DNA from: Micromonospora carbonacea | GTDB taxonomy: Bacteria; Actinomycetota; Actinomycetes; Mycobacteriales; Micromonosporaceae | Assembly (NCBI RefSeq): GCF_014205165.1 | Contig: NZ_JACHMZ010000001.1 | Span: forward strand, 5,190,501-5,254,500 | DNA: 64,000 nucleotides | Reading direction: 5' to 3' | Shown here: positions 16,953-26,664 of the stretch, in pieces | How the letters are laid out: each line of letters opens with the position of its first letter | Numbering within the stretch: position 1 is the stretch's first letter | Notes under the pieces: model-generated | Seen by the model: the letters and a program-made list of their open reading frames with translations, nothing else | Databases searched by the model: none | What the model was told of the DNA's origin: nothing | Translations under genes and position numbers: made by a program

Positions 16953-18032
16953 TCAGCGCAGCACCCGGCCGCGCAGGACGATGCGGCTCGGGGTGCGCAC
17001 CACGCTCAGGTCGCGGCGGGGGTCGGTGGGATAGACCGTGAGGTCGGCCAGGCCGCCCTCGACGAGGCCGGGGAAGCCGAGCCACTCCCGGGCCCGCCAG
17101 GAGGCGGCCGCGAGGACGTCCACCGCCGGCATGCCGGCCTGGGAGTGCAGCAACAGCATCTCCTCGGCGGCCAGCCCGTGATCGATGCCGCCGCCCGCGT
17201 CCGTGCCGACGTAGATCGGCACCCCCGCCTCGTACGCCGACCGGACCACCTCGGGGAAGCGGTCGCGCAGGGCGAGCATGTGGTCGGCGTACCCGGGGAA
17301 CTTCGCGCGGGCCTGCTCGGCGATCCCGCCGAACGTCCGGATGTTGATCATCGTGGGGACCAGGGCGGTGCCCTGCCGGGCCATCAGGTCGATCAGGTCG
17401 AGGCTCAGCCCGGTGCCGTGCTCGACGGAGTCCACCCCGGCCCGCACCATGATCTCGACGCCCGCCTCGGAGAACGTGTGCACCGCCGCCCGGGCCCCGG
17501 CGGCGTGCGCGGCGGCGACGGCGGCGGTCATCGTGTCGGCGTCCCAGGCGGGCGCGAGGTCGCCGGTGCCCCGGTCGATCCAGTCGCCGACCAGCTTGAC
17601 CCAGCCGTTGCCGGCGGCGGCCTGCGCGGCGACGGTGGCGGCCACCTGCGGCGCGTCGACCTCGACCCCGATGTCGCGCAGGTAGCGGCGCGGCGGGGCG
17701 ACGTGCCGGCCCGCGCGGGCCAGTCGCGGCAGCCCCGGGTCGTCGTCGAGCTCGGGGTACGGGTACGGCGAACCCGCGTCCCGGATGGCGAGGACCCCGG
17801 CGTCGACGTCGACGTGGGCCGCCGCGCGGGCCTGGTCGAGGGAGGTGATCGGGGCGCCGCCCCGGGCGATGCCGAGGTGGCAGTGGGCGTCGGTCAGCCC
17901 GGGGAGCACGAAACCGCCGTCGACGACGGTCTCGGCGCCGGGCACCGGGTCGAAGGTGACCCGGTCGCCGACCAGCCACAGGTCCCGGACCTCGTCGTCG
18001 GGCAGGAGCACACCGCGCACATGCAGAGCCAT
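16953..18032 (-). CDS. Metal-dependent amidohydrolase family protein
   Basis: About 359 residues; a GTG two codons upstream (18038) is an alternative start. Amidohydrolase superfamily TIM barrel: metal ligands HxH in TDAHCHLG (~49-51), a Lys likely to be carbamylated in WVKLVGDWIDRG, His in AAVHTFSEAG, His in VEHGTGL and Asp in VGTDAGGG (~265). The flanking beta-sandwich begins ALHVRGVLLPDDEVRD and ends VLRGRVLR. Resembles imidazolonepropionase/prolidase-like hydrolases of unknown substrate. Single gene, convergent with TetR. Confidence 0.88.
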   Translation of the reverse strand: MALHVRGVLLPDDEVRDLWLVGDRVTFDPVPGAETVVDGGFVLPGLTDAHCHLGIARGGAPITSLDQARAAAHVDVDAGVLAIRDAGSPYPYPELDDDPGLPRLARAGRHVAPPRRYLRDIGVEVDAPQVAATVAAQAAAGNGWVKLVGDWIDRGTGDLAPAWDADTMTAAVAAAHAAGARAAVHTFSEAGVEIMVRAGVDSVEHGTGLSLDLIDLMARQGTALVPTMINIRTFGGIAEQARAKFPGYADHMLALRDRFPEVVRSAYEAGVPIYVGTDAGGGIDHGLAAEEMLLLHSQAGMPAVDVLAAASWRAREWLGFPGLVEGGLADLTVYPTDPRRDLSVVRTPSRIVLRGRVLR

Positions 18033-18050
18033 GCGCACAGTCCTACCCGA

Positions 18051-18363
18051 TCACTCCCCCTCCGTGGCGAGCAGCCCGTCCCGGCGGCCGGTCAGGGCCG
18101 GCAGGTCGACGGAGACCTTCCACGGCAGCTCCGTGACGAAGAGGTCCTCCGTGTGGGTGATCTGCTCGTACTCCCGGCCACCGGCGGCGAGCGCGTACTC
18201 GGTCAGCGTGACGCGCTCCTGGAGCGGGTCCACCACCCAGTACGACCGGACCCCGGCGTGCGCGTAGACCTTCGCCTTGTCGTACATGTCGCGGAAGGTG
18301 GAGGTCGGCGAGGTCGTCGACCGTCCACTCGTGCCGTTCGGGCAGGATGGGCGCCGCGGTCAC
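18051..18363 (-). pseudogene. Uma2-family (DUF820) nuclease-like gene, internally deleted and frameshifted
   Basis: GTG 18363 has a strong GGGAGGAG Shine-Dalgarno and encodes VTAAPILPERHEWTVDDLADL, the usual start of actinobacterial Uma2 proteins. After ~22 residues the family sequence jumps to its C-terminal part, read in another frame (MYDKAKVYAHAGVRSYWVVDP...), ending at 18051. About 90 central residues, holding most of the PD-(D/E)xK core, are missing. Expression signal and both ends survive, so this is a recent internal deletion. Uma2 functions are poorly known. Confidence 0.82.
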
Positions 18364-18433
18364 GACATCTCCTCCCAGGGGGGCGACGGCCACCCTAAGC
18401 GCCGAGGCCGTCGCCCACCGTCACCGACACGCG

Positions 18434-19990
18434 TCAGCGGGGCCGGCCGTCGCCCTTGCCGAACTTGTTGAAGTCGATCTTCGGCAGCTTGAAGCCCGGG
18501 GGCAGGCCCTGGCCGCCGGCCAGGTCGCCCGGGTCCAGGCCCGGCGGGAGCTGCGGCATGCCGCCCGGGAACCCGCCCGGCATCCCCGCGCCCGCCCCGG
18601 TGCGCGGCCGGTTGCCGCCCTTGGTGCCCTTGCGCTTGTTCTTCGGCGACTTGGTCGCCTTGCGCCGGCCGCCGCCGGGCAGGCCCATCATGCCGCCCAT
18701 CTGCTTCATCATCTTCTGCGCGTCGGCGAAGCGGTTGAGCAGCTGGTTGACGTCCATCACGGTGACGCCCGAACCGTTGGCGATGCGGGCCCGGCGCGAG
18801 CCGTTGATGATCTTCGGGTTGGTGCGCTCCGCCGGGGTCATCGACCGGATGATCGCGGTGACCCGGTCGAAGTGCTTGTCGTCCAGCTCGGCGAGCTGGT
18901 CCTTCATCTGCCCCATGCCGGGCATCATGGCCAGCACGTTGGCGATCGGGCCCATCCGGCGCACCGCGATGAGCTGGTCGAGGAAGTCCTCCAGGGTGAA
19001 CTGCTCGCCGCCCATCAGCTTGGCGGTCATCTTCTCCTTCTGATCGGAGTCGAAGGCCGCCTCGGCCTGCTCGATCAGAGTGAGGACGTCGCCCATGCCG
19101 AGGATCCGGCTGGCCATCCGGTCGGGGTGGAAGACGTCGAAGTCCTCCAGCTTCTCGCCGGTGGAGGCGAACAGGATCGGCTGGCCGGTCACCTCGCGCA
19201 CCGACAGCGCGGCGCCGCCCCGGGCGTCGCCGTCGAGCTTCGACAGCACCACGCCGGTGATGCCGACGCCGTCGCGGAACGCCTCGGCGGTGCGGACGGC
19301 GTCCTGACCGACCATCGCGTCGATGACGAAGATGACCTCGTCGGGGTCGACCGCGTCGCGGATGTCGGCGGCCTGCCGCATCATCTCGGCGTCGATGCCG
19401 AGCCGGCCGGCGGTGTCGACGATGACAATGTCCCGGGCCGCCCGCTTCGCGTGCTCGATCGAGGCGCGGGCCACCTGCACGGGGTCGCCGGTGCCGTTGC
19501 CGGGCTCCGGGGCGTACACCTCGACGCCGGCCCGGCCGCCGAGCACCTGGAGCTGCCCGACGGCGTTGGGCCGCTGGAGGTCGGCGGCGACCAGCAGCGG
19601 CTGGTGCCCCTGGGCCTTGAGCCAGCGGGCCAGCTTGCCGGCCAGGGTGGTCTTGCCGGAGCCCTGGAGGCCGGCAAGCATGATCACCGTCGGCGGCTGC
19701 TTGGCGAACTGGAGCCGCCGCCCCTCGCCGCCGAGGACGTTGATCAGCTCCTCGTTGACGATCTTGACGATCTGCTGGGCCGGGTTGAGCGCCTGGGAGA
19801 CCTCCGCGCCGCGCGCCCGCTCCTTGACGTTCGCGATGAAGCCCTTGACCACCGGCAGGGCGACGTCGGCCTCCAGCAGCGCCAGGCGGATCTCGCGCGC
19901 CGTGGCGTCGATGTCGGCGTCCGTGAGCCGGCCCTTGCCGCGGAGCTTGGTGAAGATCCCGGAGAGGCGGTCACTCAAGGTGTCAAACAC
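18434..19990 (-). CDS. ffh: Signal recognition particle GTPase Ffh
   Basis: 518 residues. SRP54 binds signal peptides on the ribosome and docks with FtsY. N domain 1-90, G domain with G1 GLQGSGKTTLAGKLA (~107), DTAGRLG (G3), TKLDGDARGG-like SKLDGDARGG (G4) and a Met-rich M domain (~330-450: MMPGMGQMKDQL, MMKQMGGMMGLPGG). The C-terminal ~60 residues are Gly/Pro/Lys-rich, as in actinobacteria. ATG-equivalent start 19990 (MFDTLSDRLSGIF) is canonical. Monocistronic; terminates near the broken Uma2 gene. Confidence 0.97.
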   Translation of the reverse strand: MFDTLSDRLSGIFTKLRGKGRLTDADIDATAREIRLALLEADVALPVVKGFIANVKERARGAEVSQALNPAQQIVKIVNEELINVLGGEGRRLQFAKQPPTVIMLAGLQGSGKTTLAGKLARWLKAQGHQPLLVAADLQRPNAVGQLQVLGGRAGVEVYAPEPGNGTGDPVQVARASIEHAKRAARDIVIVDTAGRLGIDAEMMRQAADIRDAVDPDEVIFVIDAMVGQDAVRTAEAFRDGVGITGVVLSKLDGDARGGAALSVREVTGQPILFASTGEKLEDFDVFHPDRMASRILGMGDVLTLIEQAEAAFDSDQKEKMTAKLMGGEQFTLEDFLDQLIAVRRMGPIANVLAMMPGMGQMKDQLAELDDKHFDRVTAIIRSMTPAERTNPKIINGSRRARIANGSGVTVMDVNQLLNRFADAQKMMKQMGGMMGLPGGGRRKATKSPKNKRKGTKGGNRPRTGAGAGMPGGFPGGMPQLPPGLDPGDLAGGQGLPPGFKLPKIDFNKFGKGDGRPR

Positions 19991-20121
19991 GCGAACATCC
20001 CGTTTGTCAGTGTTTCGGCGGGCACAACGCGACCGGGCGCAGGTGTCCGGCCATGGCTAGGGTAGCCCGCCGGCCGCACCCGCGCTCCGGCCCGCCCGGC
20101 ACCGCGCTCGCGGGGATCGGC

Positions 20122-20178
20122 GGTTAACAGGGGGCCCTTCCTCTACCAGAAGCGTTAACAAGGGCCCCCTCCTTACAC
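20122..20178 (-). repeat. Stop-adjacent hairpin repeat, copy A (after glnD)
   Basis: Read on the minus strand it starts at the glnD TAA and folds as AGGGGGCCCTT ... AAGGGCCCCCT, an 11-bp perfect stem with a 20-base loop carrying GTTAACGCTTCTGGTAGAGG, then GTTAAC. Related copies follow the MarR gene (28851) and the PLP-enzyme gene (56714). Sequence changes in the arms keep pairing, so the hairpin, probably a terminator, seems to be the conserved property. Confidence 0.85.
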
Positions 20179-22488
20179 GGCGGCCAGGACCGCGGCCTCC
20201 AGGCGGGCCCGCTCGTCGTCCGGCGGCCAGCCGCCCACCAGGTAGAACGCGTCCACCACGTCCCCGCCGAGAGTGGAGATCCGGGCCGCGCGCACCTGCG
20301 CGTCGGCCTCGTCGAGGGCGCAGGTCACCCGGTAGAGCAGACCGGCCGCGTCGGCGGCGCGCAGCTCCAGCACCACCGCGTCGGTGGCCGCGTCCCGGTG
20401 CCACACGACGCGGGGGGCCGCGCCGGAGCCGCGCGCGGCCAGCGCCCGGCCGCGCAGCCGCTGGGTGACCGAGACGTCCCCGGCGACCGCCCGGCGCAGG
20501 TCACCGGCGAGCGCGATCGGGTCGGGCGGCAGGCCGTAGCGGGGCTGCACCCGGCACTCCACCAGGGCCCGGCCGTCGACGGTCGAGGCGTCGGCGGAGA
20601 GCACCTCCAGCCGGTGCAGGGCCAGGCAGCCGGCCACCGTCGCGAGCAGGCCGCGCCGGTCCGCCGCGGCCACCGCCACCCGGTCCCCCGCCAGGTGTAC
20701 GACCGGCAGCGGCCCGTCGAGCAGCGCCGGGTCGGGGTCGGGCGGGGCGGGCAGCACGCCGGTGTCCAGCGCGGTGCGGACCCGGGCGACCAGCTCGGCG
20801 ACGAGGCGGCCCTTCCAGTCCGACCAGGCGGCCGGGCCGGTGGCCGCCGCGTCGGCGCGGACCAGGGCGTGCAGCAGGTCGAGGGTGGCGCCGTCGCCGA
20901 CGGCCTCGGCGACCCGGGCGATGGTCACCGGGTCGGACAGGTCGCGGCGGGTGGCCACGTCGGGCAGGAGCAGGTGCAGCCGGACCAGCGTGCCGATGAG
21001 CGCCACCTCGGGCTCGGGCAGGCCGATCCGGGCCACCACGGCCTCGGCCAGCGGCGCGCCGGCGGTGCTGTGGTCACCGGGCAGCCCCTTGCCGATGTCG
21101 TGCAGGAACGCGCCGAGCAGCAGCAGGTCCGGCCGGTCCACGTCGCGGGTGTGCCGGCTCGCCTCGTACGCGGCCTGCACCAGGTGCCGGTCGAGGGTGT
21201 AGCGGTGCACGGGGTTGTGCTGGGGCAGGCTGCGCAGCCGGGTCCACTCGGGCAGCCAGCCGTCGATCAGCCCGTACCGGTCGCAGGTCTCCCAGGCGGG
21301 GACGAGGCCGGGCCCCGCGCCGAGCAGGGTGATGAGCGCGGCGCGGGCCTCCGCCGGCCAGGGCGACGGCAGCGGCGGGCAGTAGGCGGCCAGCCACTCG
21401 CAGGTGGCCCGGGCGATGGGCAGCCGCGTGGTGGCCGCCGCGGCGGCCATCCGCAGGGACAGGCTCGGGTCGGGGCGCGCGCCGATGGCGGTGCGGGCCA
21501 GCACCAGTTCCCCGTCGTGCTCGACGACGTCCCGGGCGACCGGGCGGCGCGCCGGGCGGGGGTCGGCCCCCCGGCGGCGGGAGCGCAGCCGGTCGGCGGC
21601 CCGCCAGGCGTCGTCGAGGGCGTGGCTGACGGTGCGGGCGTCGCCGGCGACGCGGCGCAGCAGCACGTCGCCGTCGTGCGGGGCCACGGCCCCGGAGGCG
21701 GCGTCGCCCGCCGGCTGGCGCAGGCCGAGCCGGGCGGCGACGCCGTCGCGTTCCTGGGCGACGAGCCGGTCGACGCGGCGGCCGGCCTGCGCGTGCAGGG
21801 CGTCGCGGGTGTCGAGCAGGCGCAGGTGGGCGGCCCGGACGGCGGGGCGCAGCGCGTCGGTGATGCCGGCGGTGGCGATGGCGCGCAGGATGCCCACGTC
21901 GCGCAGCCCGCCGGCGGCCTCCTTGAGGTCGCCTTCGAGCAGGAAGGCCAGCTCGCCGTGGGCCTGCCAGCGGGCCTCGGTGATCTCCCGCAGGGCGGGC
22001 AGCTGGCGGACGGCGGTGCGCCGCCAGTGGTCGGCGGCGGTGCGGGCCAGGGTGTCGGCGAGTTCCCGGTCGCCGGCGACGTAGCGGGCGTCGAGCAGGC
22101 CGAGGGCGACCTTCACGTCGTCCTGGGCCACGGAGAGGGCCTCGGCCAGGGTCCGCACCGAGTGGTCGAGCCGCAGGCCGGCGTCCCAGATCGGATACCA
22201 CAGCTTGGGGGCCAGCTCGTCCATGCCGGGCACCCCGGCGTGCACGAGCACCAGGTCGAGGTCGCCGTACGGGGCGCACTGCCGCCGCCCGAGCCCGCCC
22301 ACGGCGACCAGCGCGATGCCGGGGCGGTCGGGCAGCAGCGGCGTCAGCCACCGGTCGAAGGCGGCGGCCCGCGCCCGGCGCGCGGCGTCCCCGATCCCCC
22401 CGGGAACGCCGACGACCTCGTTGACCAGGAGGTCCGCGTCACCGTCGCCGGCGCTGTCCGACGCGTCTCCCCTGATCAACGAGGTCAT
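20173..22488 (-). CDS. glnD: Bifunctional PII uridylyl/adenylyltransferase GlnD
   Basis: 771 residues. Modifies and demodifies PII in response to nitrogen status. Nucleotidyltransferase motif GGLGRRQCAPYGDLDLVLVH (~64-83), an HD phosphohydrolase domain (LLLLGAFLHDIGKGLPGDHS, ~455-474) and two C-terminal ACT domains (VAVAAADRRGLLATVAGCL; LELRAADAAGLLYRVTCAL). In actinobacteria the enzyme adenylylates GlnK. Last gene of amtB-PII-glnD, 14 bases after PII. It is shorter than the E. coli enzyme (~890) as usual here. Start ATG 22488. Confidence 0.93.
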   Translation of the reverse strand: MTSLIRGDASDSAGDGDADLLVNEVVGVPGGIGDAARRARAAAFDRWLTPLLPDRPGIALVAVGGLGRRQCAPYGDLDLVLVHAGVPGMDELAPKLWYPIWDAGLRLDHSVRTLAEALSVAQDDVKVALGLLDARYVAGDRELADTLARTAADHWRRTAVRQLPALREITEARWQAHGELAFLLEGDLKEAAGGLRDVGILRAIATAGITDALRPAVRAAHLRLLDTRDALHAQAGRRVDRLVAQERDGVAARLGLRQPAGDAASGAVAPHDGDVLLRRVAGDARTVSHALDDAWRAADRLRSRRRGADPRPARRPVARDVVEHDGELVLARTAIGARPDPSLSLRMAAAAATTRLPIARATCEWLAAYCPPLPSPWPAEARAALITLLGAGPGLVPAWETCDRYGLIDGWLPEWTRLRSLPQHNPVHRYTLDRHLVQAAYEASRHTRDVDRPDLLLLGAFLHDIGKGLPGDHSTAGAPLAEAVVARIGLPEPEVALIGTLVRLHLLLPDVATRRDLSDPVTIARVAEAVGDGATLDLLHALVRADAAATGPAAWSDWKGRLVAELVARVRTALDTGVLPAPPDPDPALLDGPLPVVHLAGDRVAVAAADRRGLLATVAGCLALHRLEVLSADASTVDGRALVECRVQPRYGLPPDPIALAGDLRRAVAGDVSVTQRLRGRALAARGSGAAPRVVWHRDAATDAVVLELRAADAAGLLYRVTCALDEADAQVRAARISTLGGDVVDAFYLVGGWPPDDERARLEAAVLAAV

Positions 22489-22502
22489 CTATGCGGGCCG
22501 GC

Positions 22503-24273
<1,771 letters not shown>

Positions 24274-24386
24274 GCTGGCCTCCTAAAGGTGAAGTTCCCT
24301 CCTTCGCGGCTTCCGGGGCAGCGTCGCCCGTACGCCGGTTGCGCGGAAGCTTGGTCGTCTCCTGTTTCCTTCAGCGTCACCACGCG

Positions 24387-24423
24387 ATTTCCAGCCCGTG
24401 ACGCTGTGTTTCGTACGTGTGAA
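24387..24423 (-). promoter_or_regulatory. Double GlnR-like operator upstream of amtB
   Basis: On the minus strand: TTCAC-n6-GAAAC, 5 bases, then GTCAC-n6-GAAAT. This closely fits the published actinobacterial GlnR pattern gTnAc-n6-GaAAc in tandem a and b boxes, with one deviation at the first base of box a and the last base of box b. It lies ~115-150 bases before the amtB GTG. Predicts GlnR activation of amtB-glnK-glnD under nitrogen limitation. Confidence 0.75.
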
Positions 24424-24456
24424 GAAAACCTCACCGCCGCCGGGCGGGGCGGTACC

Positions 24457-25245
24457 TCAGCGCAGCGCGTACTCCAACGCGTGCCGTTCGTAGTCCAACA
24501 GGCGAAGGTCGCGCATCGGGCGGCGAAGGTGACCCTTGTGCACGATCCGGACGAACGCCGGCTCACCCGCGGCGGCCATCCGGCGGATGCCCTCGACGTG
24601 GTCGACGACGCGCTTGCGGATCGTGCGCACCAGCCGGTGCCGGTCGCGCGGGATCAGCCCGTACGCGTCGGCGAACAGCCGCAGCCGGCGCGGCCGGTCC
24701 GGGTGCCGCCAGCCGAGGGTGATCGAGTCCCGGTCGGAGAAGATCGGCACCCAGGTCCACGCCGCGTACGCCACGTCGTAGATCCGCGCGCCCGGCGAGG
24801 CGAGGTCGAAGTCGATCAGCCCGAGGGTGCCGTCCGGCCGCCAGATCACGTTGTGCGGGGCGGCGTCGTGGTGGCAGATCACCTCGGTGTCCGGCGGCGG
24901 CGGGCCGAACGAGCGCCACACCGCCCCGGGCGGCGGGGCGAAACCGTACTGGGCGTCGTGGAACATCCGCAGCATGGTCGCGACCGTCACCAGCGCCTCG
25001 TCGGTGACCCAGTGCGGGGCCAGCGGGTATTCCCCGCACTCCCCCTCCAGGTACGACAGGACCTCCCGGTTGCGCTCGTCCATGCCGAGCGCCCGGGGCG
25101 CGCCGGTGAACCCGACGTACTCCAGGTGGCGCAGCAGGGCGTGCACGGACGGTGTCCACGGGCCGGCGTTGCGCCGGACGGTGTCGCCGACCCGGACGAC
25201 GGTGCTGACGTTCCCGCCGTGCAGCGGGATCTCCTGCGAAGTCAC
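24457..25245 (-). CDS. Aminoglycoside/choline phosphotransferase-family kinase
   Basis: 262 residues. Protein-kinase-like (APH) fold: the catalytic loop HHDAAPHNVIW (HxDxxxxN, ~137-147) and the metal-binding LIDFDLASPGAR (~155). Substrate unknown; many actinobacterial relatives phosphorylate small metabolites rather than drugs, so resistance should not be assumed. GTG 25245 is preferred for its GGGAG Shine-Dalgarno; a GTG at 25320 would add 25 residues and bring it within 8 bases of the ftsY stop. Likely co-transcribed with ftsY. Confidence 0.8.
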   Translation of the reverse strand: MTSQEIPLHGGNVSTVVRVGDTVRRNAGPWTPSVHALLRHLEYVGFTGAPRALGMDERNREVLSYLEGECGEYPLAPHWVTDEALVTVATMLRMFHDAQYGFAPPPGAVWRSFGPPPPDTEVICHHDAAPHNVIWRPDGTLGLIDFDLASPGARIYDVAYAAWTWVPIFSDRDSITLGWRHPDRPRRLRLFADAYGLIPRDRHRLVRTIRKRVVDHVEGIRRMAAAGEPAFVRIVHKGHLRRPMRDLRLLDYERHALEYALR

Positions 25246-25327
25246 GTACGGTCTCCCGAGGCCCGGCGCGGGGTGGCGGTCCTCGCGCCACCCGACGTAG
25301 GCGCGATCGTCACTGGTCACTGCGAGG

Positions 25328-26515
25328 TTACGCGTCGCGGGCGAGCGGCTCGACGCCGAGCAGCGCGTCGACGAACTGCGCCGGATCGAACGGGGCGAGG
25401 TCGTCCTTGCCCTCGCCGAGGCCGACCAGCTTGACGGGGATGCCGAGCTTGCGCTGGACGGCGATCACGATGCCGCCCTTGGCGGTGCCGTCGAGCTTGG
25501 TCAGCACCACGCCCGTCACGTTGACCGCCTCGGTGAAGACCCGCGCCTGCTCCAGGCCGTTCTGGCCGGTGGTGGCGTCGAGCACCAGCAGGGTCTCGTC
25601 GATCGGCCCGTGCTTCTCCACGACCCGCTTGACCTTGCCCAGCTCGTCCATCAGGCCGACCTTGTTCTGCAACCGGCCGGCGGTGTCGATCAGCACCGTG
25701 TCGACGCCGGTGTCGATGCCGCGCTTCACCGCGTCGAACGCCACGCTGGCCGGGTCGGCGGCCTCCGGGCCGCGGACGGTCTCCGCGCCGACCCGGCCGC
25801 CCCACGTCTGGAGCTGGTCGGCGGCGGCGGCGCGGAACGTGTCGGCCGCGCCGAGCAGCACGCTGCGGCCGTCGGCGACCAGCACCCGGGCGATCTTGCC
25901 GCAGGTGGTGGTCTTGCCGGCCCCGTTGACGCCGACCACCAGCACCACCGCCGGCACCCCGTCGGACGGCGCGGTGCGCAGCGACCGGTCCAGGGCCGGG
26001 TCGAGGGCGTTGACCAGCTCGGCGGCGAGCAGGGCGCGCAGCTCGTCGACGGTGCGGGTGCCGAGCACCCGGGTCCGCTCCCGCAGCCGGTCGACGATCT
26101 CCCGGGTCGAGTCGATGCCGACGTCGGCGGTGATCAGGCTGTCCTCGATCTCCTCCCAGGTGTCCTCGTCGAGCCGGTCCCGGCTGAGCAGGCCGAGCAG
26201 GCCCTTGCCGAAGGCGTTCTGCGAGCGGGACAGCCGGGACCGCAGCCGGACCAGCCGGCCGGCGGTCGGCTCGGGCACCTCGACGGCGGGCGGCGCCTCC
26301 ACCACGGGCGGGGGCTCGACCAGGATCCCCGTGGCGAGGTCCGCCTCCGGCGCCTCGACGGGCGGCCCGGCGAGGTCCTGCCCGGCGCGGGTGTCCACCT
26401 CCGTCTCCGGCAGCGGCGGTTGCGGACGCCGGCGCAGCCGCGGCACCACCAGCCCGAGGCCGCCGAGGATCAGCACGCCGAGCAGGGCGAGCGCGATGAG
26501 GAGGTATTCCGTCAT
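25328..26515 (-). CDS. ftsY: SRP receptor FtsY
   Basis: 395 residues. Membrane-targeted GTPase receiving Ffh-ribosome complexes. An N-terminal hydrophobic segment (LLIALALLGVLILGGLGLVV, ~5-24) anchors it, followed by a Pro/Glu-rich A region, N domain and G domain: GVNGAGKTTTCGKIA (G1), DTAGRLQNK, TKLDGTAKGG and GEGKDDLAPFDPAQFVDALLG. The direct N-terminal membrane segment is typical of actinobacterial FtsY. Usually lies near smc and ffh, as here. Confidence 0.97.
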   Translation of the reverse strand: MTEYLLIALALLGVLILGGLGLVVPRLRRRPQPPLPETEVDTRAGQDLAGPPVEAPEADLATGILVEPPPVVEAPPAVEVPEPTAGRLVRLRSRLSRSQNAFGKGLLGLLSRDRLDEDTWEEIEDSLITADVGIDSTREIVDRLRERTRVLGTRTVDELRALLAAELVNALDPALDRSLRTAPSDGVPAVVLVVGVNGAGKTTTCGKIARVLVADGRSVLLGAADTFRAAAADQLQTWGGRVGAETVRGPEAADPASVAFDAVKRGIDTGVDTVLIDTAGRLQNKVGLMDELGKVKRVVEKHGPIDETLLVLDATTGQNGLEQARVFTEAVNVTGVVLTKLDGTAKGGIVIAVQRKLGIPVKLVGLGEGKDDLAPFDPAQFVDALLGVEPLARDA

Positions 26516-26664
26516 GCCGAAATCCTGTCAGATGCCGGCGACGGCGTCCCAGCCACCGCTACCGGCGGGGGTGCGAGCTGCGGGTACGCTCGCCACGGCC
26601 AGGGGTGGCGCGACGGCCGACCGGGTAGAAATGATGAGATCGTCTCGTCTCCTGGAGGTTCCCC
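26516..26664. other. Divergent promoter region ftsY / PhoD-like gene
   Basis: 149 bases between divergent starts. A GAGA-tcg-TCTC dyad sits at about 26636-26646 just before the CTGGAGG Shine-Dalgarno of the plus-strand gene. No clear -10/-35 pair can be assigned. Both promoters presumably lie here. Confidence 0.4.

Noticed and set aside
24457..25320. Aminoglycoside resistance gene
   Set aside because: The fold matches, but position beside ftsY and general APH relatives argue for a metabolic kinase; resistance cannot be claimed.
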